64,000 nt of DNA from contig NZ_CP035733.1 in the NCBI RefSeq assembly GCF_009768975.1, positions 806,001 to 870,000 of the forward strand, read 5' to 3'. Source of the DNA: Sphingorhabdus lacus (GTDB lineage Bacteria > Pseudomonadota > Alphaproteobacteria > Sphingomonadales > Sphingomonadaceae). The notes under the pieces were generated by a model. That model saw only the letters and a program-made list of their open reading frames with translations. It was not told the DNA's origin and did no database searches. Position numbers and translations under genes: made by a program. The first letter of the stretch is position 1. The number at the start of each line of letters is the position of its first letter. Of the stretch, positions 27,508 through 37,700 are shown one piece after another.

Positions 27508-27556
27508 AGATTTACTCCAGATTTCGAACGAATTCCGTCGCTATTCGACGGTACGA

Positions 27557-28837
27557 TCAGGCAACTAGCCCCAATGGCTTCTCTACCAATTCCTTGAACA
27601 CCTTCATCAATTCAGCCCCATCCGCACCGTCGATAGCGCGGTGGTCGAACGAGCCGGTTGCGCTCATGACCGTAGCGATCGCGAGGGCGTCATCGACGAT
27701 ATAGGGGCGCTTTTCACCTGCCCCAATGGCTAGGATCATGCCCTGCGGCGGGTTGATGACGGCTTCGAATTGCTTGATGCCCATCATGCCCATGTTGGAG
27801 ATGGAGGCCGTGCCGCCCTGATATTCATGGGGCTGAAGCTTGCCTTCCTTTGCCCTGCCCGCCAACTCGCCAATTTCGGTCGAAATGGCCGACAAAGTCT
27901 TGCCATCTGCGCCCTTCACGATGGGCGTGATCAGGCCTGTGGGCACCGATACGGCGACGCTGATATCGGCGCGGCTATATTGCAGCATGGTGTCGCCGGC
28001 GAAGCTGACATTGCATTTGGGAACCTGAATCAGCGACAGGGCCAGTGCCTTGACCAGCATATCGTTGACCGAAAGCTTCACACCGCGGCTTTCAAGGCTG
28101 GCATTCAGTTCGGAACGCAGCTTCAGCAAGGCGTCGAGCCGGACATCGACCGTCAGGTAGATGTGCGGAACCTGCTGTTTGCTCTCGGTCAGGCGACGCG
28201 CAATGGTCTTGCGCATATTGCTGAGTTTGACGACCTCGTGCGGGATATCGGTTTCAATTGCCGCGACAGGAGCCGGTTTAGGCGCAGCTGCCGCTTGTGG
28301 AGCTGCCGAAGCGGTTGCGGGCGCAGCCGGTGCGCCACCCATGGCGGCCTCGACATCATATTTGACGATACGGCCATTGGGGCCGGTGCCGGAAAGCTGT
28401 GACAGGTCAACCGACCTTTCGGCGGCGATGCGGCGGGCGAGCGGGCTGGCCTTGACGCGTTCGTCGCTCGATGACGCCACCGGTGCAGGTGCTGCTATTA
28501 CCGGAACGGCTGCTGGAGGCGGAGGAGGCGGTGGTGCGGCGGCTTCGACCTTTGGCGCGGCGGGCGCTGCCTTGGGCGCGGGGGCCGCGTCGTCATCATC
28601 GCCGGCGATCATGGCGATCACCGTGCCCACTTTTACGCCATCCGTACCCTCGGCAACGAGCAATTTGGTGATAACCCCTTCATCCACGGCTTCAAATTCC
28701 ATGGTGGCCTTGTCGGTCTCGATCTCGGCGAGTAAATCGCCGGAAGACACGCTATCCCCCTCCTTCACCAGCCACTTTGCGAGCGTGCCCTCCTCCATGG
28801 TCGGGGACAACGCGGGCATTTTGAGTTCGATGGGCAT
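27557..28837 (-). CDS. pdhC: Pyruvate dehydrogenase E2, dihydrolipoamide acetyltransferase
   Basis: 426 residues from the ATG of [17 protein letters not shown]; an upstream in-frame start would add 12 residues with no homology sense. One lipoyl domain with acceptor Lys43 (ETDKATME), an Ala/Pro-rich hinge, the peripheral-subunit-binding domain ([17 protein letters not shown]), a second Ala-rich hinge, and the catalytic core with His399 in DHRAIDG. The E1 genes pdhA/pdhB, often adjacent, are not in the window. LipA at 307-1233 would supply its cofactor. Confidence 0.94.
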   Translation of the reverse strand: MPIELKMPALSPTMEEGTLAKWLVKEGDSVSSGDLLAEIETDKATMEFEAVDEGVITKLLVAEGTDGVKVGTVIAMIAGDDDDAAPAPKAAPAAPKVEAAAPPPPPPPAAVPVIAAPAPVASSSDERVKASPLARRIAAERSVDLSQLSGTGPNGRIVKYDVEAAMGGAPAAPATASAAPQAAAAPKPAPVAAIETDIPHEVVKLSNMRKTIARRLTESKQQVPHIYLTVDVRLDALLKLRSELNASLESRGVKLSVNDMLVKALALSLIQVPKCNVSFAGDTMLQYSRADISVAVSVPTGLITPIVKGADGKTLSAISTEIGELAGRAKEGKLQPHEYQGGTASISNMGMMGIKQFEAVINPPQGMILAIGAGEKRPYIVDDALAIATVMSATGSFDHRAIDGADGAELMKVFKELVEKPLGLVA

Positions 28838-28990
28838 CCTAAAGGCCTTTTCTGGGACAAGATTTCCGTTCATCGAATAGCCAAGCTTTCCCCAGCGTCA
28901 AGCGCGATAAGGTTGCCAAGGCTGCAAATATCGCGCAGGCTATACGAATTCATAATGGCCGGACCATAAGAGACCGGTCTGGGGGAGCAC

Positions 28991-29446
28991 ATGCGGACTT
29001 ATCTGGTTGTTATAGACGAAACGGAAGAAGCCAGGCTGGCCTTACGTTTTGCTTCGCGCCGTGCGGCAAAGACCGACGGCGCCGTGCACATATTGGCATT
29101 GGTCGAACAGGCCGATTTCGTCGCCTGGGGCGGCGTTCAAGCTACAATGGAAGAAGAAGCCCGGGTTCGGGCCGAAGAGTTGGTGACGGGCGCTGCGGGA
29201 TCTATTTTCGAAGAAATGGGCGTTCGGCCTGCCATTACCGTTAAATCAGGCGATGCGATTGAAGTCGTCAAAGTGATGTTGGCGGAACAGCCTGAAATCG
29301 CCGCGCTGGTACTTGGCGCAGCTGCGCAGGGTGCGCCGGGACCGCTGATTGCGCACTTTACCGGGATAAATGCGGGGACGCTTCCCTGCCCCGTCATGGT
29401 GATTCCGGGGTCCTTGAGCGATGAGGCGCTCGACGAATTGAGCTGA
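28991..29446 (+). CDS. Universal stress protein family (UspA)
   Basis: 151 residues with the single Usp fold: MRTYLVVIDETEEARLALRFA at the N-terminus, a Glu-rich helix, and a C-terminal PCPVMVIPG strand. The ATP-binding loop GxxGxxG is degenerate (GAAAQGAPGPLI). GGGGGAG is well placed before the ATG. Divergent from pdhC and convergent with rnr, so probably transcribed alone. Confidence 0.85.
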   Translation: MRTYLVVIDETEEARLALRFASRRAAKTDGAVHILALVEQADFVAWGGVQATMEEEARVRAEELVTGAAGSIFEEMGVRPAITVKSGDAIEVVKVMLAEQPEIAALVLGAAAQGAPGPLIAHFTGINAGTLPCPVMVIPGSLSDEALDELS

Positions 29447-29457
29447 GGTCGGCCTAT

Positions 29458-31719
29458 TTAGCGTCGTTTTCCCTGATGCCGGATATTTTTCGGTCGCCCG
29501 CGCTTGCCGACGTCAAACTTGCCCGCCTTATGCTTATGCTTTGGCCGGTCTGATGGATATGTTGCGCCATCGGGTAATTCGAAGCGCAACGACCCCGACA
29601 CGGGATTGGCCTCTGCCAACCTGAGTTCGAGCCGCATACCAGGCCGGAATTCCTGCCGCGTCTTTTCGCCGATCAGCGTCTGGCTTGCTTCGTCATAATG
29701 GAAATAGTCTTTCCCGAGAGTTGACACAGGCACCAAGCCATCGCCGCCAACCCCTTCAACTGTAGCGAAAAATCCGAAATTCTGCACGCCAGTAATGCGC
29801 GCTTGCACGATTTCTCCGACATGCGCCGACAGATAGACGGCGATGTAGCGGTCGGTCGTCTCGCGCTCCGCTTCCATGGCGCGGCGTTCGGTGCGGCTGA
29901 TTGCTTCGGCCGTGGCGGCGAGCTTTGCGACAGCAACCTCGGTCAGGCCAGTCATCGGCTCCACATCATTCAGCTTCGGCTTCGGCATTTCCAGGCCATA
30001 GGCGCTGACAAGTGCGCGGTGGACGATCAGGTCGGCATAGCGACGAATGGGCGAGGTAAAGTGGGCGTAACTGCCCAGCGATAGTCCGAAATGGCCGACA
30101 TTTGTGGGGCCATAATAAGCCTGGGTCTGGCTCCTAAGCACAGCTTCCATGATTTGCGGACGGATTTCTTCGTCAATGACCTTGCTCAGGATCGTATTGA
30201 ATGTCTCGGGCTTGATGACTTGGCCCAACGCGAAATCAATGTCGAAGGTCTGCAGATATTCCTTCAGAGCGACCAGCTTTTCTCGGCTCGGTGGTTCGTG
30301 CGCGCGGTAGATGAGCGGCGATTTCTTTGCCTCCAGGGCTTTTGCAGCCGCGACATTTGCGGCAATCATGAAATCCTCGACCAGCCGGTGTGCTTCCAGT
30401 TGTTCACGCTCCGCAACGCCCGTGACACGCCCCTGCTCGTCCAATGTGATCCGCTTTTCTGGCAAGTTCAGTTCCAGCGGCGCGCGCTTGCTCCTTGCCC
30501 GCGCCAGCAACCGCCAGCACGCCCAAAGCGGCTTGAGCGCGGTCTCCAGCAGGGGACTTTCCATCTTTCCGTCAATCGCAGCCTGCGCGTCGGGATAGGG
30601 AATATTGGCGGAAATCCGGGCCACAGCGCGGGCGAAACGCCATGACGTCACTTGTCCGGACTTGCCGATCGCCAGATGGCAGGCAATGACCGCCCGATCC
30701 TCGCCAGCGCGCAAAGAGCATTTGTCGGAGGACAAGGCGTGGGGGAGCATCGGGACCACGAGGTCCGGGAAGTAAACACTATTGCCGCGCTTCACGGCTT
30801 CGCGGTCGAGCGCGCTGCCAGGGCGGACATAATAGCTGACATCGGCAATGGCGACGATCGCATCAAAGCCACCCGTCTCCGCATTGGGCGCTGCCCAAAT
30901 GGCATCATCGAAATCACGGGCATCGCGTGGGTCGATCGCAATGATCGGCAAATGCCGCAAATCTTCGCGATGGTCGGCAGTGACCGGCAAGCGGCTGACC
31001 AAAGCGGCCTCCACTTCCGCATTTTCCGGCATTTCAAAAGGAATGCCATATTTGTGGATCGCAATCAGGCTGAAGCTTTTCGGCGCAAAAGGATCACCGA
31101 GCACTTGGGTCACCCGCGCCGACTTGCGTTGTGCGTTGCCGGTTAGTTCCGCCAAGACCAGATCGCCTGCCTTTGCGTCGCCTACGTCACCAATGGGCGT
31201 GTCGAAACGCGCCTTCTTGTCGACGGATTTCAGCCAGAAGCGTCCATTGTCGCCGCCTTCGACCACGCCCAATATCTGCTCGCTTCCCTTGGCGAGCTTT
31301 TTCATGACATGCGCCGTCCAGCCATTGCCGCGCTCTTCGGTGCGGGCCAGGATACGGTCGCCTATTCCAAGCGCCCCGCGCTTTCCCTTGGCCTCTACAA
31401 CACGGATTTTGGGGATCGGGATGCCTTCCGCTTCCCAATGTTCGGGAACAGCAACAGGCTGGTTGCCATCAATGCCGACGATTTTGAGAACCGTAACCTT
31501 GGGAACGCCGCCCATCTTATGAAATGCGCGACCGGGAGCCATGTCGATCAGCCCCTCATCGGTCATATCTTTCAGCAGTGCCTTGAGCGCTATCTTCTCA
31601 TTCCCACGCAACCCGAATTCACGCGCAATTTCGCGCTTTCCGGCGGGTTCATTGGACGTCTGGATAAACTGGAGAATTTGTTCGCGGTTAGGGAGACCAA
31701 CAGGGTGTTTTTTTGTCAT
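29458..31719 (-). CDS. rnr: Ribonuclease R
   Basis: 753 residues from MTKKHPVGLP. N-terminal helical/cold-shock regions, the RNB catalytic domain with DPRDARDFDDAIW (metal-binding aspartates), and a C-terminal S1 domain (VGEIVQARITGVQNFGFFATVE) with a basic KHKHKAG...KRR tail. Processive 3'-5' exoribonuclease able to degrade structured RNA. Its ATG overlaps the stop of the GxxExxY gene by 4 bp (31716-31719), so that gene lies in the leader of rnr. Confidence 0.95.
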   Translation of the reverse strand: MTKKHPVGLPNREQILQFIQTSNEPAGKREIAREFGLRGNEKIALKALLKDMTDEGLIDMAPGRAFHKMGGVPKVTVLKIVGIDGNQPVAVPEHWEAEGIPIPKIRVVEAKGKRGALGIGDRILARTEERGNGWTAHVMKKLAKGSEQILGVVEGGDNGRFWLKSVDKKARFDTPIGDVGDAKAGDLVLAELTGNAQRKSARVTQVLGDPFAPKSFSLIAIHKYGIPFEMPENAEVEAALVSRLPVTADHREDLRHLPIIAIDPRDARDFDDAIWAAPNAETGGFDAIVAIADVSYYVRPGSALDREAVKRGNSVYFPDLVVPMLPHALSSDKCSLRAGEDRAVIACHLAIGKSGQVTSWRFARAVARISANIPYPDAQAAIDGKMESPLLETALKPLWACWRLLARARSKRAPLELNLPEKRITLDEQGRVTGVAEREQLEAHRLVEDFMIAANVAAAKALEAKKSPLIYRAHEPPSREKLVALKEYLQTFDIDFALGQVIKPETFNTILSKVIDEEIRPQIMEAVLRSQTQAYYGPTNVGHFGLSLGSYAHFTSPIRRYADLIVHRALVSAYGLEMPKPKLNDVEPMTGLTEVAVAKLAATAEAISRTERRAMEAERETTDRYIAVYLSAHVGEIVQARITGVQNFGFFATVEGVGGDGLVPVSTLGKDYFHYDEASQTLIGEKTRQEFRPGMRLELRLAEANPVSGSLRFELPDGATYPSDRPKHKHKAGKFDVGKRGRPKNIRHQGKRR

Positions 31720-32147
31720 GTCGCGCCGAGACAATTTTGGTTCGCACGAAGACACGAAGACACAGAAGACGGGCGGTCATTTAACAAGCGTTTTATTCCA
31801 TCCTTGAACAGTGATGTGCCAAAATTGAGGACAAACCCGTGGGTCAAATTGGTGAGGCGTAGATAGGTTATGACTTGCTTCGCATGGACCGGTAGCGTCT
31901 TCCCGACCGATTTGATTTCAAGGATGATACGTTTTTCAACAAGTAAATCTACCCGGAATGCCGAAGGTAGTCGAATAGCATCATATTCAATATCGATCGG
32001 CACTTGCCGATCCACTGTAAGCCCTTTGCTTTGCAACTTGGCTGCCAAGATCACCTCATAGGCACTTTCAAGCAACCCCGATCCGATATCTTTGTGAATC
32101 TTGAAGGCCGCATCCACGATGATAGAGCAGATATGTTCAATCTCCAT
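31716..32147 (-). CDS. GxxExxY family protein (PD-(D/E)XK nuclease-like)
   Basis: 143 residues from the ATG of MEIEHICSII; a longer frame upstream reads through the flanking repeat and is not used. The signature GLLESAY (G24-Y30) defines the family. D67 in FRVDLL and E77-I-K79 in ILEIKSV match the PD-(D/E)XK nuclease core. The family's function is unknown to me. The last 25 or so codons are encoded partly by the left inverted-repeat arm, which makes the C-terminal tail (PSSVSSCLRANQ) a by-product of the repeat. It lies between proS and rnr. Confidence 0.85.
   Translation of the reverse strand: MEIEHICSIIVDAAFKIHKDIGSGLLESAYEVILAAKLQSKGLTVDRQVPIDIEYDAIRLPSAFRVDLLVEKRIILEIKSVGKTLPVHAKQVITYLRLTNLTHGFVLNFGTSLFKDGIKRLLNDRPSSVSSCLRANQNCLGAT
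31739..31769 (+). repeat. Left arm of the GxxExxY inverted repeat
   Basis: Begins GGTTCGCACGAAGACACGAA. Pairs with the reverse complement of 32154-32184 at 27 of 31 positions by hand alignment. It has an internal period of about 8 (AAGACACG, AAGACACA), giving a microsatellite-like look, and lies inside the 3' end of the GxxExxY gene. Confidence 0.85.
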
Positions 32148-32153
32148 TCTACC

Positions 32154-32184
32154 CTCTTTGTGCCTTTGTGTCTTTGTGCGAACC
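32154..32184 (-). repeat. Right arm of the GxxExxY inverted repeat
   Basis: Reads GGTTCGCACAAAGACACAAA on the minus strand. Differs from the left arm at four positions, three of them G/A changes within the AAG-CAC units. It lies just upstream of the GxxExxY start and directly after proS. Confidence 0.85.
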
Positions 32185-32185
32185 C

Positions 32186-33715
32186 CTAATAAGTCCGCCC
32201 GATCAATATCCGCTCGACCGCAGGCTCTCCGGTAAAGAAACAAGCTCCATCCACGGCAGCGGCTTCAAGCGGACTGTTGCGCATGGTCAGTTTCAGGGCC
32301 TTCAACTGCTCGACAATCTTATCGAGAGCAGCACCCGTAGGACGTGCCCATTGCACTTCGACCCAGCCTGCAAAGCCTGCTTCGTCACCCGCAAAATGGG
32401 TCGCAAGGTCCGTCACATCGCGGCGGATATTCGCGTCCATGCGGGCCTTCGCTTCTGCATAAAGTGTCGCCTGGATATCTTCGATCATTGCAACAGCGCC
32501 GCTGACGAATTCGGCTCGTGGCGTGAAGGCTGTGGCGAGCTTGCCATCGTCCTTGTACAAACGGTCACGCCGTAAAACGGCAGCTTTCCCTTCGGAAACA
32601 TCCCGGGGGCCGACTTCGACAATGATCGGTGCACCCTTTTTGACCCAGGACCAGCGTTTGTTAGACGCCTTTGTCGCTTTGGTGTCGAGCAATACACGAA
32701 GAGGCTCACCGAACGCCGAAAGCGCCAGCAATTCGGTACGCAGGGTGCGGCAATATTCTAAAACCACCTCGTCATCGTCATTGTCGCGCAGCATCGGAAT
32801 GATGATAATTTGGTGCGGTGCAATCTGGGGCGGGCAGCGCAAGCCGTCATCGTCGCCATGGGTCATGATGACCCCGCCAATCAAACGCGTCGATACGCCC
32901 CAGCTGGTGGTGTGTGCGTATTGCTGACTGCCCTCTTTGTCCTGATACCGGATCCCAGAAGACTCCGCAAAACCGGTGCCGAGATAATGCGACGTTCCAG
33001 CTTGCAGGGCTTTGCCGTCCTGCATCATCGCTTCGATGGAATAGGTCGCTACAGCACCCGGGAAACGTTCATTTTCCGGCTTTTCACCGGCAACGACCGG
33101 CATCGCGAGCGGACCTTCCGCAAAAGCACGGTACATTTCGAGTGCGCGCATGGTTTCCTTGAGCGCATCTTCCCTGTCGACATGGGCCGTGTGCCCTTCC
33201 TGCCACAGGAACTCGCTCGTACGCAAAAACATGCGCGTACGCATTTCCCAGCGCACCACGTTGGCCCATTGGTTGACCATCAAAGGCAAATCGCGCCAGC
33301 TTTGAACCCAACGGCTCATGGCGGCACCGATTACCGTTTCCGATGTCGGGCGCACGACCAACGGCTCTTCCAGCTTGGATTCAGGATCCGGGATCAGCTT
33401 CCCCTTGCCGTCACCCACTAGCCGATGATGGGTAACAACCGCCATTTCCTTGGCAAAGCCGTCCACATGGTCGGCTTCTTTTTCAAAGAAAGACAAGGGA
33501 ATAAACAACGGGAAATAGCAGTTATCGACGCCTGCAGCCTTGATTTCGGCATCCATCAGTTTCTGGATGCGCTCCCAAATGCCGTAACCCCAAGGACGTA
33601 TGACCATGCATCCGCGGACACCTGATTCCTCGGCGAGATCGCCTTCGGAAATAACCTCCTGGTACCAGCCCGCAAAATTCTGGGTCCGGGTGACATTTAA
33701 TGCATGCTTTATCAA
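32186..33715 (-). CDS. proS: Prolyl-tRNA synthetase, archaeal/eukaryotic type
   Basis: 509 residues. Class II motifs: motif 1 region RGCMVIRPWGYGIWERIQ, motif 2 with RPTSETVI and NQWANVVRWEMRTRMFLRTSEFLWQEGHTAH read in separate stretches, and a C-terminal zinc-binding-like domain ending FFTGEPAVERILIGRTY. The lack of the bacterial editing insertion and this C-terminal ending mark the archaeal-type (ProS type 3) rather than the bacterial form. The AT-rich 35-bp gap upstream (33716-33750) could contain its promoter. Confidence 0.93.
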   Translation of the reverse strand: MIKHALNVTRTQNFAGWYQEVISEGDLAEESGVRGCMVIRPWGYGIWERIQKLMDAEIKAAGVDNCYFPLFIPLSFFEKEADHVDGFAKEMAVVTHHRLVGDGKGKLIPDPESKLEEPLVVRPTSETVIGAAMSRWVQSWRDLPLMVNQWANVVRWEMRTRMFLRTSEFLWQEGHTAHVDREDALKETMRALEMYRAFAEGPLAMPVVAGEKPENERFPGAVATYSIEAMMQDGKALQAGTSHYLGTGFAESSGIRYQDKEGSQQYAHTTSWGVSTRLIGGVIMTHGDDDGLRCPPQIAPHQIIIIPMLRDNDDDEVVLEYCRTLRTELLALSAFGEPLRVLLDTKATKASNKRWSWVKKGAPIIVEVGPRDVSEGKAAVLRRDRLYKDDGKLATAFTPRAEFVSGAVAMIEDIQATLYAEAKARMDANIRRDVTDLATHFAGDEAGFAGWVEVQWARPTGAALDKIVEQLKALKLTMRNSPLEAAAVDGACFFTGEPAVERILIGRTY

Positions 33716-33750
33716 GTTCTTATCCGCGATATATGTTATAGATTATAATA

Positions 33751-34299
33751 TTAGTCAGCCGACAGTTTGTCGATCTTTGCCTGAAGGTCGGCCATCTGCT
33801 TTTTCAGATCATCAATGCTTTCCGCCTTTTCCGGTTTTTTACCGGCGAGGTTAGGCATCAACGCCTCCCGCGCAGACCGCATGAATTCGATATTCTGCTT
33901 TGCGATATGCCCAAACGGGCCCGACGTGATGGCGGTTTCGATGACTTCCTGAACCTGTTTCTGGTTCTTGCGGAAATTGTCCATCGAGCTTTCGAGGAAC
34001 TGGGGGACCATCCCCTGCATCGAATCCCCATACATTGCGATCAACTGCCGAAGGAAGCCGACCGGCAACATTTGCTGGCCACTATTCTCTTCCTCCATGA
34101 TGATCTGGGTCAGAACGCCATGGGTGATATCTTCATTAGTCTTCGCGTCCAGAACCTTGAAATCGATTTCTTTTCGCGTCAGATCGGCCAGGAAATCCAA
34201 CGTAATATATTTGGATGACTGCGTATTATAAAGCCGCCGGTTGGCATATTTTTTGATGATGACCGGGCCGTCACCATTTTTGCTGGCTGCGCGTGCCAT
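33751..34299 (-). CDS. phaR: Polyhydroxyalkanoate synthesis repressor PhaR
   Basis: 182 residues. The N-terminal PHB/PHA accumulation regulator DNA-binding domain contains IIKKYANRRLYNTQSSKYI; a PHB-binding segment follows (about 65-120) and the C-terminus is a coiled coil (SIDDLKKQMADLQAKIDKL). PhaR represses phasin and its own gene and is released when it binds nascent PHA granules. No PHA synthase or phasin gene is in the window. Confidence 0.93.
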   Translation of the reverse strand: MARAASKNGDGPVIIKKYANRRLYNTQSSKYITLDFLADLTRKEIDFKVLDAKTNEDITHGVLTQIIMEEENSGQQMLPVGFLRQLIAMYGDSMQGMVPQFLESSMDNFRKNQKQVQEVIETAITSGPFGHIAKQNIEFMRSAREALMPNLAGKKPEKAESIDDLKKQMADLQAKIDKLSAD

Positions 34300-34397
34300 G
34301 AACTGTGTTCCTTTCGGGATAGTCTTTGACCCCGTAGCACTAGTTTATCCTGCACTGCAACATTTCGCACATTGCAGGTCGGACGAAGCGCGAATCA

Positions 34398-34413
34398 CTT
34401 CGATCGATCGAAG
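34398..34413. promoter_or_regulatory. 16-bp perfect palindrome upstream of phaR
   Basis: CTTCGATCGATCGAAG is its own reverse complement. It lies about 100 bp upstream of the phaR start in the divergent gap, a reasonable place for an operator of phaR or of the receptor, but no known consensus is matched. Confidence 0.4.
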
Positions 34414-34627
34414 CGCTATTCACGTGCAAAAGCGCTGCTCCCGCCCCTCGAAACAGTGTGGTTTACCAATCACAGCTTCTAAAATTGTATAAAATCGACA
34501 ACGGCTGGATTACGCCGTTAGTGGAACTTAAGCGACAAATTACTCAGGAAGAGTGCAACTATATTACATTGAACTGCAATATTTGGCTTAATAATTGCGT
34601 ATATCGAATGCTGGCGCTTCTGTGACA

Positions 34628-34647
34628 TTGTTGCAATGCGGCAACAA
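34628..34647. promoter_or_regulatory. Inverted repeat upstream of the first TonB receptor
   Basis: TTGTTGC and GCAACAA form perfect 7-bp arms around AATGCG, about 108 bp before the receptor ATG. It could be an operator or a leader hairpin; it is not followed by a T-tract. Confidence 0.35.
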
Positions 34648-34755
34648 AATTCCAAAAATGCAAAATATGCTTCCTTACCTCTTGCGCATCTAAAGTCCGT
34701 GCGCTTAACCGGCGCATTAATTCTAAATGAACAAACTAGCTGGGGAGCTATATAT

Positions 34756-37700
34756 ATGAAGAAGTCACGCCTGATGATTGCGGGTTCGGCAATCAGCCTT
34801 GCGTTGTTCGCGGCCATGCCGTCGTTCGCGCAGGATTCGCAAAGCGATGAAGCTGCAGCAGAAAGTGAAGACGAAGCCGAAGAAGAAGGCCCGTCGCAAC
34901 CTATTCTGGTTACCGGTTCGCGTATTGCGCGCCCTACCCTGCAGTCCGCCGTTCCGCTGACTTCGGTTACCGTTGAAGATCTGACCGGCACCGGCGAAGT
35001 TTCGCTGGGTGACGCGTTGAACGATCTTCCTTCGCTGCGTTCAACCTTCAGCTCGGGTAACTCGAGCCGCTTCATCGGCACCGCCGGTCTTAGCCTTCTC
35101 GACCTTCGCGGTCTGGGTACGGACCGTACGCTGGTTCTCGTAAACGGTCGTCGTCACGTCACCTCGACACCAGGCGACAACGGCTTCGACGTCAACACGA
35201 TCCCAACCGATCTGGTTGACCGTATCGACATCGTCACCGGCGGTAACTCGGCTATTTACGGTTCCGACGCTGTGGCCGGTGTTGTCAACTTCATCATGAA
35301 GCGCGACTATGACGGTATCGTTGCCCGTGCACAGGGCGGCATTTCGTCGCGCGGTGACCGTGGTACCTATTTCGCCAGCATTCTCGCCGGTGAAAATTTC
35401 GCTGATGGCCGTGGTAACGTTGCCGTTTCCGCAGAATATACCCGTCAGCAACCTCTGTACTTCCGCGATCGTGACGCCCTGACCGGTGCCGCAAGCGGCC
35501 GTTGCCAGTTCCAGCTTACCGACGCACAGGGTGCAGCAGGCGGCGAAGTCGGCTTCAGCGCAACCGACGGTATTCCCGACAACTCGTTCCTGTGCGGCAT
35601 CCGCAACAGCACGATTTCCGACGCCGGTACGATCGGTGGCCTTAGCGGCGGACGCTTCCTGCGTTTCGACGACGCCGGCAACCTCTTCATCGACACCCCG
35701 ACGCAGAACTTCGCGAGCGTAGGTTCGGGCAACAGCCAGGGCGGCTTCGGTTCGACCCTGCGTAACACCGGCAGCTTGCTTGCTGCTGTTGACCGTTATG
35801 CGTTCAACGTTCTGGCACATTATGACGTGTCCGACGCATTCAAGCCGTTCATCGAAGCCAAATATGTCCGCACCGACGTATCGGGCGAAGGCCAGCCAAG
35901 CTTCTTCACCAGCGTTCCCGGAACTCTGGGCGGCGAACCTTTCCGCTGCAATAACGGCTTCTTGACGGCCGCAAACCTTGCAACCTTGCAAAGCGTTGGC
36001 CTGTGCGCAACGCCTGCGACCGGAACATTCCCGCTGGCACGTTTCAACATCGACTTCGGCGGTCGTCGTTTCGAAGGTACACGTGAAACCTACCGCGTTG
36101 TTGGCGGCATTGAAGGTAACTTCAATGAAGATTGGAAATATGAACTGGCCATCAACTACGGCCGTTTCAAAGCCAAGGGCTTCAACACCAACAACCTGAT
36201 CCTGTTCACAGAAGACGGCAGCGATTATGACGGCTTCAACCAAGCTGTTCAGGCAGTTATTGCTCCTGCGTCGTTCACCGGCACAAACTTTGTTTTGAAC
36301 AGCGCTGGTCAGCGCGTTATCTGCGCCATGAACGCAGTAACGAACGTCAACCAGGCTTGCGTTCCGATCAACGTATTTGGTCAGGGTAATGCTGATCCGC
36401 GCGCTCTGGACTTCATCAACACCGAAGGCCGGACCGACGAATTCGCAAGCCAGTTTGTCGCATCCGCATTTGTCGGCGGCGACCTGTCGCAGATCTTTGA
36501 ACTGCCCGGCGGTCCAATCGCATTCGCTATCGGCGCTGAATACCGCAAGGAAAAGGCTTCGATCGATTATGACGATCTGACATCGAGCGGCGCGACCTTC
36601 TTGAACGCACTTCAGGATTTCCGTCCGCCCGCATTGACCGTCAAGGAACTGTACGGCGAACTTCAGATCCCGCTGCTTAAGGATATGCCTTTCGCCAAGG
36701 AACTGTCGGTCAACCTCGCAGGTCGTGTATCCGACTATAACAATTCGACGGGTACCGTTTACGCCTACAACATCCAGGGCGTTTACGCACCGATCGAAGA
36801 CATCCGTTTCCGTGCAGCCTATGCAACTTCGGTACGTGCACCGACACAGGGCGACCTGTTCTCGACCGCGTCGGAAAACTTTGCCTTCATCGCTGACCCT
36901 TGCGATTTGCCGGCACCCGGAAGCACAGCAGCCACAAACTGCGTTGCTGCCGGCGTTCCAACGACCGCTAACGCGGCATTGGTTGCTGCATGCGCAAGCA
37001 CGGCCTTCCCTGTCGCTTTGGGCGCACCGTTCATCAACTGTACGGCACGTACCGCTTCGACCGGCTTCCTTTCGGGCGGTAACCCCACCCTGATCGAAGA
37101 AAAGGGCAAGAGCTTGACCTTGGGCGTTGTTGTTGAGCCAAGCTTCGTTCCTGGCCTCAGCCTGACGGTCGACTTCTACCGCATCAAGGTGGAAGACCTG
37201 ATCGCCGCATTGGGCGCGCAGCAGATCATCAACCTCTGCTACACCAACGCTGGCGGCATCAACAACCCGTTCTGCGCCACTGTATCGCGTGACCCTGCAA
37301 CCGGCCTGTTTGCTGAACCTGCCGTTATCTCGGGCGGCGTGAACTTCGCAGCACAGAAGACCAAGGGTATCGACTTCGACCTCGCCTATCGGAAGACCTT
37401 CGACAATGGCGATCGTCTGGCCGCACGCTTGATCGCTACCAAGGTATTGTCGCTGAATAACTTCACCGACCCGACCAACCCTGCGAACCCGAACCGTCAG
37501 TTGAGCGAACTGGGCGACCCTGCATGGTCGGCTAGCTTCTCGCTGAGCTACGACTTTGGTGACTTCGACATCCTGTATGCCGCACGTTACATCGGCAAGC
37601 AGACCATCGGTGCTTATGAAGCGCAGAACAACTACTTCGGTCAGTGCCCATTGGCGGGTACTTTCCGTGGACAGACCGGTCTGAATGGCGGAACCTGCGA

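Larger units (their letters stand above)
31739..32184. mobile_element. Putative 446-bp GxxExxY cassette bounded by 31-bp inverted repeats
   Basis: The GxxExxY gene is enclosed by imperfect inverted repeats at 31739-31769 and 32154-32184. The right arm ends one base before the proS stop codon (starting at 32186) and the left arm ends 19 bp from the rnr start, so the unit exactly fills the space between two housekeeping genes. No transposase, integrase or obvious target duplication is visible. Mobility is an inference from this architecture. Confidence 0.5.
34300..34755. other. 456-bp intergenic region between phaR and the first TonB receptor
   Basis: Divergent promoter region with no convincing gene. 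It contains a 16-bp perfect palindrome (34398-34413), an AT-rich stretch with TATAAAAT near 34490, and an inverted repeat TTGTTGC-N6-GCAACAA (34628-34647). The receptor has a strong GGGGAG ribosome-binding site just before 34756. Confidence 0.7.

Noticed and set aside
28161-28880. 239-codon Ala/Ser/Gly-rich frame antisense to pdhC
   Set aside because: Produced by the Ala/Pro-rich hinge codons of the E2 gene read backwards.
33716-33750. AT-rich stretches before proS and before mazG (13402-13454) as a shared repeat
   Set aside because: They look alike only in composition; no convincing alignment beyond AT-rich promoter character.
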